Below, piece by piece: positions 1 through 14,202 of a stretch of 64,000 nucleotides of DNA. The DNA is from Massiliimalia timonensis. Lineage in GTDB: Bacteria > Bacillota > Clostridia > Oscillospirales > Ruminococcaceae. Where the stretch lies: positions 62,001 through 126,000 of the forward strand of contig NZ_FYDD01000003.1 in the NCBI RefSeq assembly GCF_900186585.1, read 5' to 3'. Numbering within the stretch: the stretch's first letter is position 1; every line of letters starts with the position of its first letter. The notes under the pieces are model-generated. The model saw only the letters and a list, made by a program, of their open reading frames with translations. It had not been told where the DNA came from and did no database searches. A program made the translations under genes and the position numbers.

Positions 1-1
1 A

Positions 2-2098
2 ATGAGCGCAGTAACAGAAATTTTCGGAAGCAAGGTTTTTGACGATAGGGTAATGAAAGCAACCCTGTCAGCAAAGGTATATAACTCCCTTAAGAAAACG
101 ATCGACGAGGGAGAGGATTTGGATATCAGTGTGGCAAATGCTGTGGCTGCGGCGATGAAAGATTGGGCGGTAGAGAACGGTGCGACCCATTATACGCACT
201 GGTTTCAGCCCCTTACCGGAATTACGGCTGAAAAACATGATAGCTTTATTTCTCCCTCACCCGATGGCGGTGTGATTATGGAGTTTTCGGGGAAAGAACT
301 GATCAAAGGCGAGCCGGACGCTTCTTCTTTTCCGTCAGGCGGTCTTCGCGCAACCTTTGAAGCAAGAGGTTATACCGCTTGGGACCCAACCTCTTATGCT
401 TTCATCAAAGGCAAGACGCTTTGTATTCCCACGGCGTTCTGTTCTTATGGCGGTGAAGCTTTGGACAAGAAGACTCCGCTGCTTCGTTCTATGGAGGCCC
501 TGAACAAGCAGGCTATGCGCATTATTCGCCTGTTTGGCGATAACACCGTTAAGTGCGTGAAAACCTCGGTAGGCCCTGAGCAGGAATATTTCCTTGTAGA
601 TAGAGAAATGTATAATAAGCGACAGGATTTGATTTTCACCGGAAGAACTCTGTTTGGCGCAAAGTCTCCCAAGGGGCAGGAAATGGACGACCATTATTTT
701 GGCGTTATCAAGCCCCGTGTGGCGGCCTTTATGGATGATTTGAATCATGAATTATGGAAGTTAGGTATTCTTGCAAAGACAGAACACAATGAAGTTGCTC
801 CTGCGCAGCATGAGCTTGCGCCAATTTATACGACAACCAATGTGGCGACAGACCACAACCAGCTGACTATGGAAATTATGCAGAAGGTTGCTGCAAAACA
901 CGGCCTTGTCTGCCTTCTCCACGAAAAACCTTTTGCGGGCGTCAACGGAAGCGGAAAGCATAATAACTGGTCTATCACTACCGATACTGGTGTAAATCTG
1001 CTTGCGCCCGGTAAAACTCCTTATGAAAACGCACAGTTTCTGCTGTTCCTCTGTGCTGTTATAAAAGCAGTGGATGATTATCAGGACCTGCTCCGCATCT
1101 CTGTTGCTACAGCTGGCAATGACCACCGGTTAGGAGCAAACGAAGCGCCTCCAGCAGTGGTTTCCATGTTCCTTGGTGATGAACTGAATGCCATTTTGGA
1201 AGCGATCGAAGCCAACACCCCATATAACGCTGCTGGCAAACAAGTTATGAAGCTTGGTGTAAATGTGCTTCCACAATTTACGAAAGATACCACAGACCGT
1301 AACCGTACCTCACCCTTTGCTTTCACCGGAAACAAGTTTGAGTTCCGTATGCTTGGCTCCTCTAACAGTATTGCTTGTGCGAACATTATGCTGAATGCGG
1401 CGGTCGCTGAATCCCTTAAGGTCTACGCAGACCGTTTGGAAAACGCCGAGAACTTTGAAACGGCTCTTCACGAAATGATTCGTAAAACTATTAAGGATCA
1501 TAAGAGGATCATCTTCAACGGTAACGGGTATGACGACATCTGGATCAAAGAAGCTACTGAAAAGAGGGGTCTGTGTAATTATCGTACCACAGCAGATTGT
1601 ATTCCTCATCTTCTCGACAAGAAGAATGTAGATATGCTGACCTCCCATAAGGTCTTCACAGAAGCGGAACTCAAGTCCCGTATGGAGATTACCCTTGAAA
1701 ACTACTGTAAGACGGTTCTTATTGAGGCAAATACTATGGTAAGCATGGCAAGAAGGGAAATTGCTCCGGCTGTGGAAATTTATGTAAAGGAGATCGCAAA
1801 AACGGCAGCGCTCAAGAAGTCCGTATCGGATGATATTTCCTGTTCTTATGAGAGCAATTTGCTCAAAAATCTTTCTGCACTGACAGAGCGTATTTCTACT
1901 GCGACAGACGAACTCGAAAGCGGGATCGATCAGATAGGGCTGTGCGACAATGTCGTGACGGAATCCGCTGCGATCCGAGATATTCTTATCAATAGGATGG
2001 AGGAATTGCGTGCTGCTTGCGATGAGGCAGAAGTATTGACGTCTAAAAAGTACTGGCCGTTCCCGACTTATGGGGATCTGCTGTTTGGAGTCAGATAA
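2..2098 (+). CDS. glnN: Type III glutamine synthetase
   Basis: Makes glutamine from glutamate, ammonia and ATP in the cytoplasm. At 698 residues it has the size of type III (GlnN) enzymes, far longer than type I GlnA (about 450). Visible signatures are VGPEQEYFL near residue 190, the [11 protein letters not shown] stretch near 264 and [12 protein letters not shown] near 313, all typical of the glutamine synthetase catalytic core. The ATG is at the second base of the window, so its promoter and ribosome-binding site lie outside and an upstream start cannot be excluded. It is followed after 24 bases by the ammonium channel, which fits co-transcription of ammonia import and assimilation. Identity is secure. 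Confidence 0.96.
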   Translation: MSAVTEIFGSKVFDDRVMKATLSAKVYNSLKKTIDEGEDLDISVANAVAAAMKDWAVENGATHYTHWFQPLTGITAEKHDSFISPSPDGGVIMEFSGKELIKGEPDASSFPSGGLRATFEARGYTAWDPTSYAFIKGKTLCIPTAFCSYGGEALDKKTPLLRSMEALNKQAMRIIRLFGDNTVKCVKTSVGPEQEYFLVDREMYNKRQDLIFTGRTLFGAKSPKGQEMDDHYFGVIKPRVAAFMDDLNHELWKLGILAKTEHNEVAPAQHELAPIYTTTNVATDHNQLTMEIMQKVAAKHGLVCLLHEKPFAGVNGSGKHNNWSITTDTGVNLLAPGKTPYENAQFLLFLCAVIKAVDDYQDLLRISVATAGNDHRLGANEAPPAVVSMFLGDELNAILEAIEANTPYNAAGKQVMKLGVNVLPQFTKDTTDRNRTSPFAFTGNKFEFRMLGSSNSIACANIMLNAAVAESLKVYADRLENAENFETALHEMIRKTIKDHKRIIFNGNGYDDIWIKEATEKRGLCNYRTTADCIPHLLDKKNVDMLTSHKVFTEAELKSRMEITLENYCKTVLIEANTMVSMARREIAPAVEIYVKEIAKTAALKKSVSDDISCSYESNLLKNLSALTERISTATDELESGIDQIGLCDNVVTESAAIRDILINRMEELRAACDEAEVLTSKKYWPFPTYGDLLFGVR

Positions 2099-2122
2099 AT
2101 AATCTTTAAGGAGATGGTTTTT

Positions 2123-3874
2123 GTGGATGCTACAAGCATTATGGGGTTTGTAAAGGAGGCCGTTACTTCCGAGGTATTCGGCGTATGGTTCTTGATAGGA
2201 GCCGCCCTTGTATTCTTTATGCAGGCTGGCTTTGCAATGGTAGAAACAGGTTTCACCAGAGCCAAAAATGCCGGCAACATCATCATGAAAAACTTGATGG
2301 ACTTTTGCATCGGAACGGTTGCATTTGTTTTTATCGGATTTAGCCTGATGATGGCTGAGGATTATATTTTTGGGTTAATCGGCATTCCAAATCTGAATAT
2401 CTTTACTGATTTTGGCGGCTTTATCAAAGAAAACGCCTCCAGCTTTGTTTTTAATCTGGTGTTCTGTGCGACTGCCGCAACTATTGTTTCCGGCTCAATG
2501 GCGGAAAGGACGAAATTTGTTTCCTACTGTATTTACTCCGCGGTTATTTCACTTTTCGTCTATCCCGTCGAGGCAGGCTGGATTTGGAACTCCCAGGGTT
2601 GGCTTGTACAGCTTGGGTTCCACGATTTCGCAGGTTCTGCTGCAATTCACTCGGTTGGAGGTATTACAGCGTTGATTGGTGCGATTATGGTTGGCCCTCG
2701 TCTTGGTAAATATATCAAAGACAAGTCGGGTAAGGTGAAAAAAGTAAATGCAATTCCTGGCCATTCCATCACGCTTGGTGCGTTAGGCTGCTTTATCCTC
2801 TGGTTTGGCTGGTACGGATTTAACGGTGCAGCTGCATGGGACGGAACCTCCCTTGCTTCCATCTTTTTGACAACAACTATCGCACCTGCTGTTGCTACCT
2901 GTACAACAATGATTTTTACATGGATTAAAAATGGCAAGCCTGATGTTTCTATGTGCCTGAATGCCTCCCTTGCGGGACTGGTCGGTATAACCGCAGGCTG
3001 TGACGCGTTGGATGCTTTTGGATCAGTTATCGTAGGTATTGTCTCCGGTATTCTTGTGGTTGTTGTAGTAGAGGTTCTCGATCTGAAGCTTCATATTGAT
3101 GATCCGGTTGGTGCAGTCGGAGTCCATCTTGCAAATGGCGTTTGGGGCACAATTGCAGTTGGACTGCTTGCCAGTCCCGCAGCACCTGCCGGCCTAAACG
3201 GGCTTTTCTACACTGGAAGTGCCAAACTCCTCGGTGTTCAGCTTGTCGGTATCATTTCTGTCCTTGCGTGGACTGCCGTTCTTATGACAGTTGCATTCTT
3301 TATTATCAAAAAGACAGTAGGCCTCCGAGTTTCTGCTGAAGAAGAGATAAAAGGCCTTGACAGCACGGAGCATGGGCTTCCAAGCGCATATGCTGACTTT
3401 GTCCCGGCTGTAGAGAGCCTTTCTTATGGATACGAATCGGCGGTGGCGGTTAAAGGGGCCGTTCCTGTGGCGGAAGCAGTACCGGTTAAAAAGGTTCCTG
3501 CGTTTGAAGAAGACGCTCAGAAATTCACGAAAGTGGAAATCGTCTGCAAGGAATCCCGCTTTGAGGCTTTGAAAGCAGCTATGATGGATATTGGGATTAC
3601 CGGTATGACTGTATCCCATGTTCTCGGCTGCGGCGTACAGAAAGGAAAACCTGAATACTACCGTGGCGTTCCGGTAGATGCCAATTTGCTTCCAAAAATT
3701 CAGGTGGATATTGTTGTAAGCAAGGTTCCTGTCCGCAGTGTAATTGAAACTGCAAAAAGAGTACTGTATACCGGTCACATCGGCGACGGAAAAATCTTTG
3801 TCTATGACGTGGAAAACATCGTTAAGGTGCGTACCGGTGAAGAAGGTTATGACGCTCTGCAGGATGTAGAGTAA
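2123..3874 (+). CDS. amt: Ammonium transporter fused to a C-terminal PII (GlnB/GlnK-like) domain
   Basis: A membrane ammonium channel of the Amt family (about residues 1-415, multiple hydrophobic helices) continues after a linker into a PII signalling domain (about 465-583, starting FTKVEIVCKE). In most bacteria the PII protein GlnK is separate and blocks the channel; here sensor and channel are one chain of 583 residues. The T-loop part reads KGKPEYYRGV followed by PVDANLL, with no tyrosine where GlnB has its uridylylated Tyr51, so control by uridylylation looks unlikely. The GTG at 2123 is preferred: AAGGAG at 2108-2113 is 9 bases upstream, whereas the in-frame ATG at 2114 abuts that site. 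Confidence 0.93.
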   Translation: MDATSIMGFVKEAVTSEVFGVWFLIGAALVFFMQAGFAMVETGFTRAKNAGNIIMKNLMDFCIGTVAFVFIGFSLMMAEDYIFGLIGIPNLNIFTDFGGFIKENASSFVFNLVFCATAATIVSGSMAERTKFVSYCIYSAVISLFVYPVEAGWIWNSQGWLVQLGFHDFAGSAAIHSVGGITALIGAIMVGPRLGKYIKDKSGKVKKVNAIPGHSITLGALGCFILWFGWYGFNGAAAWDGTSLASIFLTTTIAPAVATCTTMIFTWIKNGKPDVSMCLNASLAGLVGITAGCDALDAFGSVIVGIVSGILVVVVVEVLDLKLHIDDPVGAVGVHLANGVWGTIAVGLLASPAAPAGLNGLFYTGSAKLLGVQLVGIISVLAWTAVLMTVAFFIIKKTVGLRVSAEEEIKGLDSTEHGLPSAYADFVPAVESLSYGYESAVAVKGAVPVAEAVPVKKVPAFEEDAQKFTKVEIVCKESRFEALKAAMMDIGITGMTVSHVLGCGVQKGKPEYYRGVPVDANLLPKIQVDIVVSKVPVRSVIETAKRVLYTGHIGDGKIFVYDVENIVKVRTGEEGYDALQDVE

Positions 3875-3891
3875 ACTGAAAGGATGGATTT

Positions 3892-4062
3892 ATGATGAAA
3901 AATGAAACAATGAAAGACACTGGCTATATTCTTTTTACCGAGCAAACACAAAAAATTCAAATCGGACAGCCTGAAATTTCCGAACTGTACAAAAAGGCGT
4001 TTTTGGAAAATGACACAGGCGTATCCAACGAGTATTGCTTGAACACGACCTCTTGGGACTAG
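3892..4062 (+). CDS. Unknown 56-residue protein between amt and the asnB T-box leader
   Basis: An open frame starts ATG ATG at 3892/3895 and stops at TAG 4060-4062. AAAGGATGG at 3880-3888 is a plausible but imperfect ribosome-binding site. The product begins MMKNETMKDTGYILFT and ends YCLNTTSWD. It has no membrane segment, no signal peptide and no motif I recognise. It begins 17 bases after the amt stop, so it would be translated from the amt transcript, and it ends just before the T-box RNA. It may be a small regulator of the nitrogen block or a chance frame; conservation of the frame in related clusters would decide. Confidence 0.5.
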   Translation: MMKNETMKDTGYILFTEQTQKIQIGQPEISELYKKAFLENDTGVSNEYCLNTTSWD

Positions 4063-4074
4063 GCCCCCATAATC

Positions 4075-4302
4075 AAAAGCGTTTGAGACAGGAGAAGTAA
4101 CACAGGGGATCGCTTACAGCGAGTATGGGATAGTGAGAGCCATATAGTAGATCCTGTGCGAATAACACCGGTCGAGCTGCAATCTGAAAAATGGAGATTT
4201 AGTAGGTGCGCCGCATAACCTTGCGTTAGTAGGCAGAGCTTTGTCAAGAAGCTTTCAGAGAACAAATATAGGTGGTACCGCGAGAACAGCGCTCGCCCTA
4301 TA
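4075..4302 (+). promoter_or_regulatory. T-box leader, predicted asparagine-tRNA responsive, upstream of asnB
   Basis: The hallmark T-box GGTGGTACCGCG is at 4271-4282. Stem I is recognisable: an AGTA element near 4099, then CACAGGGGATC, which pairs with GATCCTGTG at 4150-4158. The specifier region reads GAATAACACC; the codon directly before ACC is AAC (4164-4166), an asparagine codon, matching the asparagine synthetase gene downstream. A hairpin formed by TATAGG (4267-4272) with CCTATA (4297-4302) and GCGAG with CTCGC would compete with the antiterminator. No long T-run follows this hairpin, so whether control is at termination is unclear. Confidence 0.9.
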
Positions 4303-4337
4303 GGAGGCTGAATATTGTTTTATTGGAGGATATACAT

Positions 4338-5918
4338 ATGTGTTCTATTATGGGCTATTGCGGTACATCCGCAACATTAAAAGCATTTAGGAGAGGCTTT
4401 GAGAAAACTATTTCCAGAGGACCTGACGACAGCAAAATAATTGATACGGGAAAAGGTCTCCTCGGCTTTCACCGTTTAGCAATCATGGGGCTACATCCGG
4501 AAGGAATGCAGCCTTTTTGCCTTGAAAAGAGTTATTTGGTGTGCAACGGGGAGATCTATGGGTTTGAACGGTTTAAAAAGAAACTGTCCGAAAAGTACAC
4601 CTTTAAAAGCGAGTCGGACTGCGAAATATTGCTTCCGCTGTATCAAGAATACGGCATAGAAATGTTCTCTATGTTGGATGCGGAATTTGCCCTCGTTCTT
4701 TATGATGGGGAAAAAGAGGAATACATTGCGGCCCGTGACCCAATTGGTATCCGTCCTTTGTATTACGGCTACGATAAAGCTGGTACGATCCTTTTCGCCA
4801 GTGAAGCCAAAAACCTTGTAGGACTTGCAGATAAGATCATGCCGTTCCCTCCCGGCCATTACTATAAAGACGGAGAATTCGTTTGTTATTGTGATATTGC
4901 CAAGGCAGAGACGGTTGTTCGCGATGATTTGGATACCGTATGTAAAAATATCAGGGAGAAACTTGTCCGCGGCGTTGAAAAACGGCTTGTTGCGGATGCA
5001 AAGGTAGGGTTTCTTCTTTCTGGGGGGTTGGATTCCTCTCTTGTGTGCGCCATTGCCGCCAAGAAAAGTCATGAACCGATCAAGACCTTTGCTATTGGAA
5101 TGAGCGAGGATGCAATTGACCTAAAATATGCAAAACAGGCTGCCGATTATATCGGCAGCGACCACAGAGAGATTATCATCACCAAAGACGATGTGCTTTC
5201 CGCCTTGGAGCAGGTCGTTTATATTCTTGGCACCTTTGATATTACTACCATTAGGGCCAGTATTGGCATGTATTTGATCTGCAGGGCTATCCATGAAACA
5301 ACGGATATTCGCGTGCTTCTGACAGGAGAAATCTCCGATGAACTGTTTGGCTATAAATACACGGATTTTGCACCGAATGCGAAAGCGTTTCAAGAAGAAT
5401 CACAAAAGCGAATTCGTGAGCTGCATATGTATGATGTGCTTCGTGCAGACAGATGCATTTCGGTAAACTCTTTGGAAGCCCGTGTTCCATTTGGAGATTT
5501 GGATTTTGTGAAATATGTAATGGCGATTGATCCCGAAATGAAGCTGAACAAATATGGAAAGGGCAAATACCTGCTCCGTCACGCCTTTGAAGACGGCGGC
5601 TATCTGCCTGATGAAATTCTGTGGCGCGAAAAAGCGGCCTTTTCCGATGCCGTCGGCCATTCTATGGTGGATTATCTGAAAGAGCTTGCCGAAAGTACCT
5701 ATGCTGATGAAACGTTTAAGGCAGGCTGTGAAAAATACAGGCATGCAAAGCCGTTTACAAAAGAATCCTTGCTGTATAGAGAATTGTTTGAAAAATACTA
5801 CCCCCATCAGGCACAGATGATCGTTGATTTTTGGATGCCCAATAAGGAATGGGACGGCTGCAATGTTAACGATCCCTCTGCCCGTGTTCTTTCCAACTAT
5901 GGTGACAGTGGAAAATAA
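4338..5918 (+). CDS. asnB: Asparagine synthetase (glutamine-hydrolysing)
   Basis: Transfers amide nitrogen from glutamine to aspartate with ATP. The start is the ATG at 4338, with GGAGGA at 4325-4330. This leaves Cys2 as the N-terminal nucleophile of a class II glutamine amidotransferase (MCSIMGYCG). A frame open from 4272 lies inside the T-box RNA and is not the start. The C-terminal half carries the ATP-pyrophosphatase loop LLSGGLDSS near residue 230. The length, 526 residues, is normal. The AAC-specifier T-box ahead of it argues that it is induced when charged asparagine tRNA falls, supporting AsnB over other class II synthetases. Confidence 0.92.
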   Translation: MCSIMGYCGTSATLKAFRRGFEKTISRGPDDSKIIDTGKGLLGFHRLAIMGLHPEGMQPFCLEKSYLVCNGEIYGFERFKKKLSEKYTFKSESDCEILLPLYQEYGIEMFSMLDAEFALVLYDGEKEEYIAARDPIGIRPLYYGYDKAGTILFASEAKNLVGLADKIMPFPPGHYYKDGEFVCYCDIAKAETVVRDDLDTVCKNIREKLVRGVEKRLVADAKVGFLLSGGLDSSLVCAIAAKKSHEPIKTFAIGMSEDAIDLKYAKQAADYIGSDHREIIITKDDVLSALEQVVYILGTFDITTIRASIGMYLICRAIHETTDIRVLLTGEISDELFGYKYTDFAPNAKAFQEESQKRIRELHMYDVLRADRCISVNSLEARVPFGDLDFVKYVMAIDPEMKLNKYGKGKYLLRHAFEDGGYLPDEILWREKAAFSDAVGHSMVDYLKELAESTYADETFKAGCEKYRHAKPFTKESLLYRELFEKYYPHQAQMIVDFWMPNKEWDGCNVNDPSARVLSNYGDSGK

Positions 5919-9110
<3,192 letters not shown>

Positions 9111-9130
9111 AGATATGCGAGGTATAGAGT

Positions 9131-10228
9131 ATGCTGAAAGAATTTAATAGAAAACTAGTTTTTGAAGATGGTAACGAATATCTCGGGTATTCCTTCGGGG
9201 ACACCTGCGATAAGGTTTGCGAAATCGTGTTCAATACTTCTATGGTTGGATATCAGGAAATTTTGTCCGACCCCTCCTATACCTACCAAGCGGTCGTGAT
9301 GACCTATCCGCTTATCGGCAATTACGGTATGACAGAGGAAGATTACGAAACAAAGCATCCTACTCTTGGCGCCTTCATTGTAGGCGAGTATAATGATACC
9401 CCATCAAACTTCAGGAGTACGGCGACCCTTGGAAAAATTATGGAACAGTATTGCATCCCGGGGATCTATGGGGTCGATACAAGAAAGCTTACTCGGTATA
9501 TCCGAGATTTTGGCAGCCGAAAGGTGCTGATTACAGATATTTCAACTTCAAAAGAAGATGGAATGAAAATTCTCGAAAAGTTCGACATTCCTACAGATGC
9601 GGTGTCAAAAGTTTCACCTAAAGAAAGCTATCATGCAAATACCCGGAATCCAAAATTTCATATAGCCGCCATTGACTGCGGCATGAAGCAGAATATAGTT
9701 CGCTCATTGAATCAGAGAAAATGTGCGGTAACGGTTGTTCCATATAATACTACCGCTGAATATATTAGAAAATTGGGCCCCGACGGCGTATTTATTTCCA
9801 ATGGTCCCGGCGACCCCAAGGATGTGCCGGAGGTAATTAAGACGATTCGTGAACTGCACGGAGAATATCCAACTTTTGGAATTTGTCTTGGCCATCAGAT
9901 TATTTGCCTTTCCTACGGCGCAGAGTGCTATAAGCTGAAATTCGGACACCGCGGCGGTAACCATCCTGTCAAAAATATGCAGACGGGAAAGATAGAAATC
10001 ACATCACAAAACCACTCCTATGCGGTGGACAGCGATAGCCTGAAGCATACGCCGCTTGAGGTAACACATATCAACCTGTTGGATAACACCGTAGAGGGTG
10101 TTGCCTGCGAAAAGGACAAGGTGTTTTCAGTACAGTATCATCCTGAAAGTGCCCCCGGCCCGGAGGACAGCGGTTATTTGTTTGACCGATTTATTGAAAT
10201 GATGCAGGAGGTAAAGGAAAATGCCTAA
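9131..10228 (+). CDS. carA: Carbamoyl-phosphate synthase small (glutaminase) subunit
   Basis: Hydrolyses glutamine and channels ammonia to CarB for carbamoyl phosphate, the precursor of pyrimidines and arginine. The N-terminal CPSase domain contains the ADPSY-like stretch [10 protein letters not shown] near residue 45. The class I amidotransferase domain has GICLGHQ with nucleophile Cys252 and a C-terminal YHPES with the His and Glu of the triad. The length of 365 residues is normal. The ribosome-binding site is weak (GCGAGG). Its 3' end overlaps carB by eight bases, so the subunits are probably translationally coupled. Confidence 0.95.
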   Translation: MLKEFNRKLVFEDGNEYLGYSFGDTCDKVCEIVFNTSMVGYQEILSDPSYTYQAVVMTYPLIGNYGMTEEDYETKHPTLGAFIVGEYNDTPSNFRSTATLGKIMEQYCIPGIYGVDTRKLTRYIRDFGSRKVLITDISTSKEDGMKILEKFDIPTDAVSKVSPKESYHANTRNPKFHIAAIDCGMKQNIVRSLNQRKCAVTVVPYNTTAEYIRKLGPDGVFISNGPGDPKDVPEVIKTIRELHGEYPTFGICLGHQIICLSYGAECYKLKFGHRGGNHPVKNMQTGKIEITSQNHSYAVDSDSLKHTPLEVTHINLLDNTVEGVACEKDKVFSVQYHPESAPGPEDSGYLFDRFIEMMQEVKENA

Positions 10229-13200
10229 AAGAACAGATATTAAAAAAGTCCTTGTCATCGGTTCCGGTCCTATTGTTATCGGTCAGGCGGCAGAATTTGA
10301 CTATGCGGGCACACAGGCTTGCCTTGCGCTTAAAGAAGAAGGATATGAGGTCGTCCTCTGCAACTCCAATCCTGCTACCATCATGACCGATACCAGCATT
10401 GCGGATAAGGTGTATATGGAACCTCTGACCTTAGAATACATCTCAAAGATCGTTCGCCATGAGCGCCCCGACGCTATTTTGCCAGGGATTGGGGGCCAAA
10501 CCGGGCTTAACCTTGCCATGCAGCTTGAAAAGAAGGGTGTGCTTGCCGAATGCCGGGTAAAGCTTCTCGGCACGAAAAGCAGCAGCATCGAGCGTGCCGA
10601 GGACCGCGAACTGTTTAAGGAACTTTGCGAGGAATTGGGAGAACCCGTTTTACCATCTGATATTGCCACCTCCGCAGAAGAAGGATTAAAGGCTGCAAAG
10701 GCTATCGGTTTTCCTGTAGTGCTTCGTCCTGCCTTTACCCTTGGCGGTACAGGCGGCGGCTTTGCCGATAATGAAGAAGAATTGTTGCCGCTGATGAAAA
10801 ATGCCCTCGCGCTCTCTCCTGTACATCAGGTTCTGATTGAAAAGAGCATAAAAGGATATAAGGAAATTGAGTACGAGGTGATTCGGGACGCCAATGATAC
10901 GGCGATCACTGTTTGCAACATGGAAAACCTTGATCCTGTCGGTATCCATACGGGAGATTCCATTGTTGTTTGCCCCTCTCAAACGCTGACCAATAAAGAA
11001 TATCAGATGCTTCGGAACAGCGCCCTCAAAGTCATTCGTGCCCTAAAGATCGAAGGCGGGTGTAATGTGCAGTTTGCCCTTGATCCGAAGTCGTTTCAGT
11101 ATTATCTCATCGAGGTCAATCCGAGAGTTTCCCGTTCCTCCGCCCTTGCTTCCAAAGCCAGCGGATACCCCATTGCAAGAGTATCCGCAAAAATTGGCGT
11201 GGGTATGACCTTGGATGAAATCCGTATTGCCAACACGCCGGCCTCCTTTGAACCGGCTTTGGATTATGTGGTAACAAAAATGCCCCGGTTCCCTTTTGAT
11301 AAATTTACGGATGCAAGCAACGCGCTCAGTACCCAAATGAAAGCGACCGGTGAGGTCATGAGCGTCGGCAGAACAGTGGAAGAGAGTATACTCAAGGCGA
11401 TTCGTTCTCTTGAAATCGGATTATGCCATCTGCACCACCGCAAGTTTGATGATATAGGCGCAGATGAATTGCTTGGCTATATCAAAATTGGCACAGATGA
11501 TCGCATTTATGCTATTGCAGAGCTTTTTAGAAAAGGCTGTAGCACGCAACAAATCAACGAGGTGACTGCCATTGATTTGTTTTTTCTTGAAAAGCTTCGG
11601 AACATTGTAAATATGGAAACCAGCCTTGTGAAATATCCCCACAGTGCGAAAGCGCTTTTAAAAGCCAAGAAAATGGGCTTTTCTGATGAAGAAATCGCAA
11701 GGCTTTGGAACACAAATGAGCAGGCGGTCTTTGAAGAACGAAAAAATGCCGCCATTATTCCTGTATATAAAATGATCGATACCTGTGCTTCAGAATTTAA
11801 AAGCTATATCCCGTATTTCTACTCCACCTATGCCGATGAGAATGAATCGGTGGTGTCCGATAAGAAAAAGGTCATTGTGCTTGGCTCGGGGCCTATCCGT
11901 ATTGGCCAGGGCGTGGAGTTTGACTATTCAACGGTCCATGCTGTTCAAACGATCAAAGCGTCGGGCTTTGAAGCCATTATTATCAACAACAATCCCGAAA
12001 CGGTGTCAACCGATTACACCTGTTCGGACAAGCTGTATTTTGAACCGCTTTGTGTCGAGGATGTTATGAATATCATCGAGCTGGAGAAACCGTTTGGGGT
12101 CATTGCTACCCTTGGCGGTCAAACGGCAATTAACCTCGCGGAGCCTCTGGCAAAGCGTGGCGTACCTATTATTGGAACGGATAAGCACGCCATTGATAAA
12201 GCCGAAAACCGGGAGGCTTTTGAAAAGATTCTCGCCTCTCTTTCCATTCCTCAGCCAAAAGGCAAGGCTGTTACGAATATCGAGGAAGGTCTTCGCGCGG
12301 CCGAGGAAATCGGTTATCCTGTTTTGGTTCGCCCCAGCTTTGTGCTTGGAGGCAGAGCAATGCAAATTGTAGCAAAGCCGGAGCAGCTATGCCACTATCT
12401 GAAAACTGCGGTAGAGATCGACGAGGACAAACCCGTTTTGGTGGACAAATATCTGCGCGGCAAAGAGGTTGAGATAGATGCCATATGTGATGGGGAAAAT
12501 GTATTTATTCCCGGGATTATGGAGCTTGTAGAGCGCACTGGGGTTCATTCAGGCGATTCTATCAGCGTTTACCCGTCCTTTAGTATTTCGGATAAGGTAA
12601 AGGGTAAAATCATTGACTACACGAAAAAACTTGGGCTTGGGATCGGCATTGTAGGGCTTTACAATATTCAGTTCATTGTCGATGAAGAAGAAAATGTGTA
12701 TATCATAGAGCTTAACCCTCGTTCCTCCAGAACAGTTCCGTTTCTCTCAAAGGCTACGGGATACAGCCTTGCGGATATTGCGACCCTTGTGATTCTTGGA
12801 AAAAGCTTGAAAGAACAAGGATTTACCGAAATCTATCCCAAAGAAAGAGAACGCTTTTATGTCAAAGTTCCGGCATTTTCTTTCTCAAAGCTCCACGGTA
12901 TGGATGCCTATTTGTCGCCCGAAATGAAATCCACAGGAGAAGCTATTGGATATGACAAAAAAATACACCGTGCAATGTTTAAAGCAATGGCGGCCTCCGG
13001 GATCCACCTGCAGAATTACGGTACAGTCTTTGTGACGCTTGCTGATGAGGACAAGGAAGAAGCATTGCCGCTTGTGAAAAGATTTTATGATCTCGGCTTT
13101 AATATTGAGGCAACCATCGGTACGGCAGACTTTTTAAAGGCCCACGGTATTCGCACAAGAATACGCCGCAAGCTCAGCGAAGGCAGCGAAGAAATACTGG

Positions 13201-13400
13201 AATCCATCAGAGCAGGATATGTAAGCTATGTGATCTGCACTCGTGCCATCCTTTCGGGAATACATTACGAAGATGGCGTTGCGATCCGCCGCTGTGCAAC
13301 TGAAAACAATATTACAATGCTCACATCCCTTGATACCGTTAAGGTTCTGCTGGATGTGTTAGAAGAAACAACAATAGGGATCTCAACGATCGATTCATAG
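10221..13400 (+). CDS. carB: Carbamoyl-phosphate synthase large subunit
   Basis: Uses two ATP to make carbamoyl phosphate from bicarbonate and ammonia supplied by CarA. The 1059-residue protein shows the expected internal duplication: two ATP-grasp halves, each opening with a related glycine-rich motif ([19 protein letters not shown] near residue 10 and [19 protein letters not shown] near residue 553). ATP-grasp ligand motifs [10 protein letters not shown] and ELNPRSSRT are visible. A C-terminal allosteric (MGS-like) domain follows from about residue 930. AGGAGG sits just ahead of the ATG, inside carA. The assignment is firm. Confidence 0.97.
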   Translation: MPKRTDIKKVLVIGSGPIVIGQAAEFDYAGTQACLALKEEGYEVVLCNSNPATIMTDTSIADKVYMEPLTLEYISKIVRHERPDAILPGIGGQTGLNLAMQLEKKGVLAECRVKLLGTKSSSIERAEDRELFKELCEELGEPVLPSDIATSAEEGLKAAKAIGFPVVLRPAFTLGGTGGGFADNEEELLPLMKNALALSPVHQVLIEKSIKGYKEIEYEVIRDANDTAITVCNMENLDPVGIHTGDSIVVCPSQTLTNKEYQMLRNSALKVIRALKIEGGCNVQFALDPKSFQYYLIEVNPRVSRSSALASKASGYPIARVSAKIGVGMTLDEIRIANTPASFEPALDYVVTKMPRFPFDKFTDASNALSTQMKATGEVMSVGRTVEESILKAIRSLEIGLCHLHHRKFDDIGADELLGYIKIGTDDRIYAIAELFRKGCSTQQINEVTAIDLFFLEKLRNIVNMETSLVKYPHSAKALLKAKKMGFSDEEIARLWNTNEQAVFEERKNAAIIPVYKMIDTCASEFKSYIPYFYSTYADENESVVSDKKKVIVLGSGPIRIGQGVEFDYSTVHAVQTIKASGFEAIIINNNPETVSTDYTCSDKLYFEPLCVEDVMNIIELEKPFGVIATLGGQTAINLAEPLAKRGVPIIGTDKHAIDKAENREAFEKILASLSIPQPKGKAVTNIEEGLRAAEEIGYPVLVRPSFVLGGRAMQIVAKPEQLCHYLKTAVEIDEDKPVLVDKYLRGKEVEIDAICDGENVFIPGIMELVERTGVHSGDSISVYPSFSISDKVKGKIIDYTKKLGLGIGIVGLYNIQFIVDEEENVYIIELNPRSSRTVPFLSKATGYSLADIATLVILGKSLKEQGFTEIYPKERERFYVKVPAFSFSKLHGMDAYLSPEMKSTGEAIGYDKKIHRAMFKAMAASGIHLQNYGTVFVTLADEDKEEALPLVKRFYDLGFNIEATIGTADFLKAHGIRTRIRRKLSEGSEEILESIRAGYVSYVICTRAILSGIHYEDGVAIRRCATENNITMLTSLDTVKVLLDVLEETTIGISTIDS

Positions 13401-13410
13401 GAGGTAAATA

Positions 13411-14202
13411 ATGCACTTTACAAAAATGCACGGTCTGGGAAATGACTATTTGTATTATTATGGAGAATTAAAAAATCCGTCTAGCATATCAAAAAGGCTG
13501 TCAGACAGGCATTTTGGAATTGGTTCTGACGGAATCATTACAATTTCGCCGTCAACGGCCGCAGATTTTAAAATGCGAATTTTTAATGCTGACGGCAGCG
13601 AAGCTATGATGTGTGGAAACGGTATCCGCTGCGTGGGCAAATATGTTTTTGATAAAGGTTATACCGACCAAAAAAAGCTGACCATTGAAACGCTGTCAGG
13701 TAATAGGGAGCTTACACTCGGAACCATCGGCAATAGGGTAAACGAAGTAACCGTCAATATGGGAAAATGCATTGTCAATAAGCCGGTTCTGCTCGATACA
13801 TCCTATGGAAAGGTCATGGTCACACCGGTATCGGTTGGAAACCCCCACGCCGTCGCTTTTGTTGAGAGTATCACAGATGCTCCTGTGGATACAATGGGGA
13901 AGGAATTGGAGCATCATCCGTATTTTAAAGATGGCGTCAATGCAGAATTTGTGCAGGTGATTGACCGAAATACAATAAAAATGCGTGTCTGGGAGCGTGG
14001 AAGCGGTATTACCATGGCTTGTGGTACCGGAGCCTGCGCCTCGGCCGCTGCTGCGGTCCGGGCAGATTTATGTGATAAAGAGGAGGAAATAGCAGTTTGC
14101 CTTGATGGCGGACAATTAAAAATCAAGGTACTATCGGATGGCACGGTAATGATGACTGGACCGGCAGAAACCATATGCGAATGTGAGGTTGAAGAGCAGT
14201 GA
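13411..14202 (+). CDS. dapF: Diaminopimelate epimerase
   Basis: Interconverts LL- and meso-diaminopimelate for lysine and peptidoglycan synthesis, without cofactor. Both catalytic cysteines are present: MMCGNGIRC (Cys68) and MACGTGACA (Cys204). The 263-residue length and the HFTKMHGLGNDY opening fit the family. AGGAGG lies before the ATG, ten bases after carB. The stop overlaps the GTG start of dapL, so the epimerase and the aminotransferase that makes its LL-DAP substrate are coupled. Lysine-branch genes are the only members of this block that do not use glutamine. Confidence 0.95.
   Translation: MHFTKMHGLGNDYLYYYGELKNPSSISKRLSDRHFGIGSDGIITISPSTAADFKMRIFNADGSEAMMCGNGIRCVGKYVFDKGYTDQKKLTIETLSGNRELTLGTIGNRVNEVTVNMGKCIVNKPVLLDTSYGKVMVTPVSVGNPHAVAFVESITDAPVDTMGKELEHHPYFKDGVNAEFVQVIDRNTIKMRVWERGSGITMACGTGACASAAAAVRADLCDKEEEIAVCLDGGQLKIKVLSDGTVMMTGPAETICECEVEEQ

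Noticed and set aside
4272-4337. Extension of AsnB by 22 residues to a GTG
   Set aside because: The stretch is the T-box core and hairpin, and the extension would bury the N-terminal catalytic cysteine.
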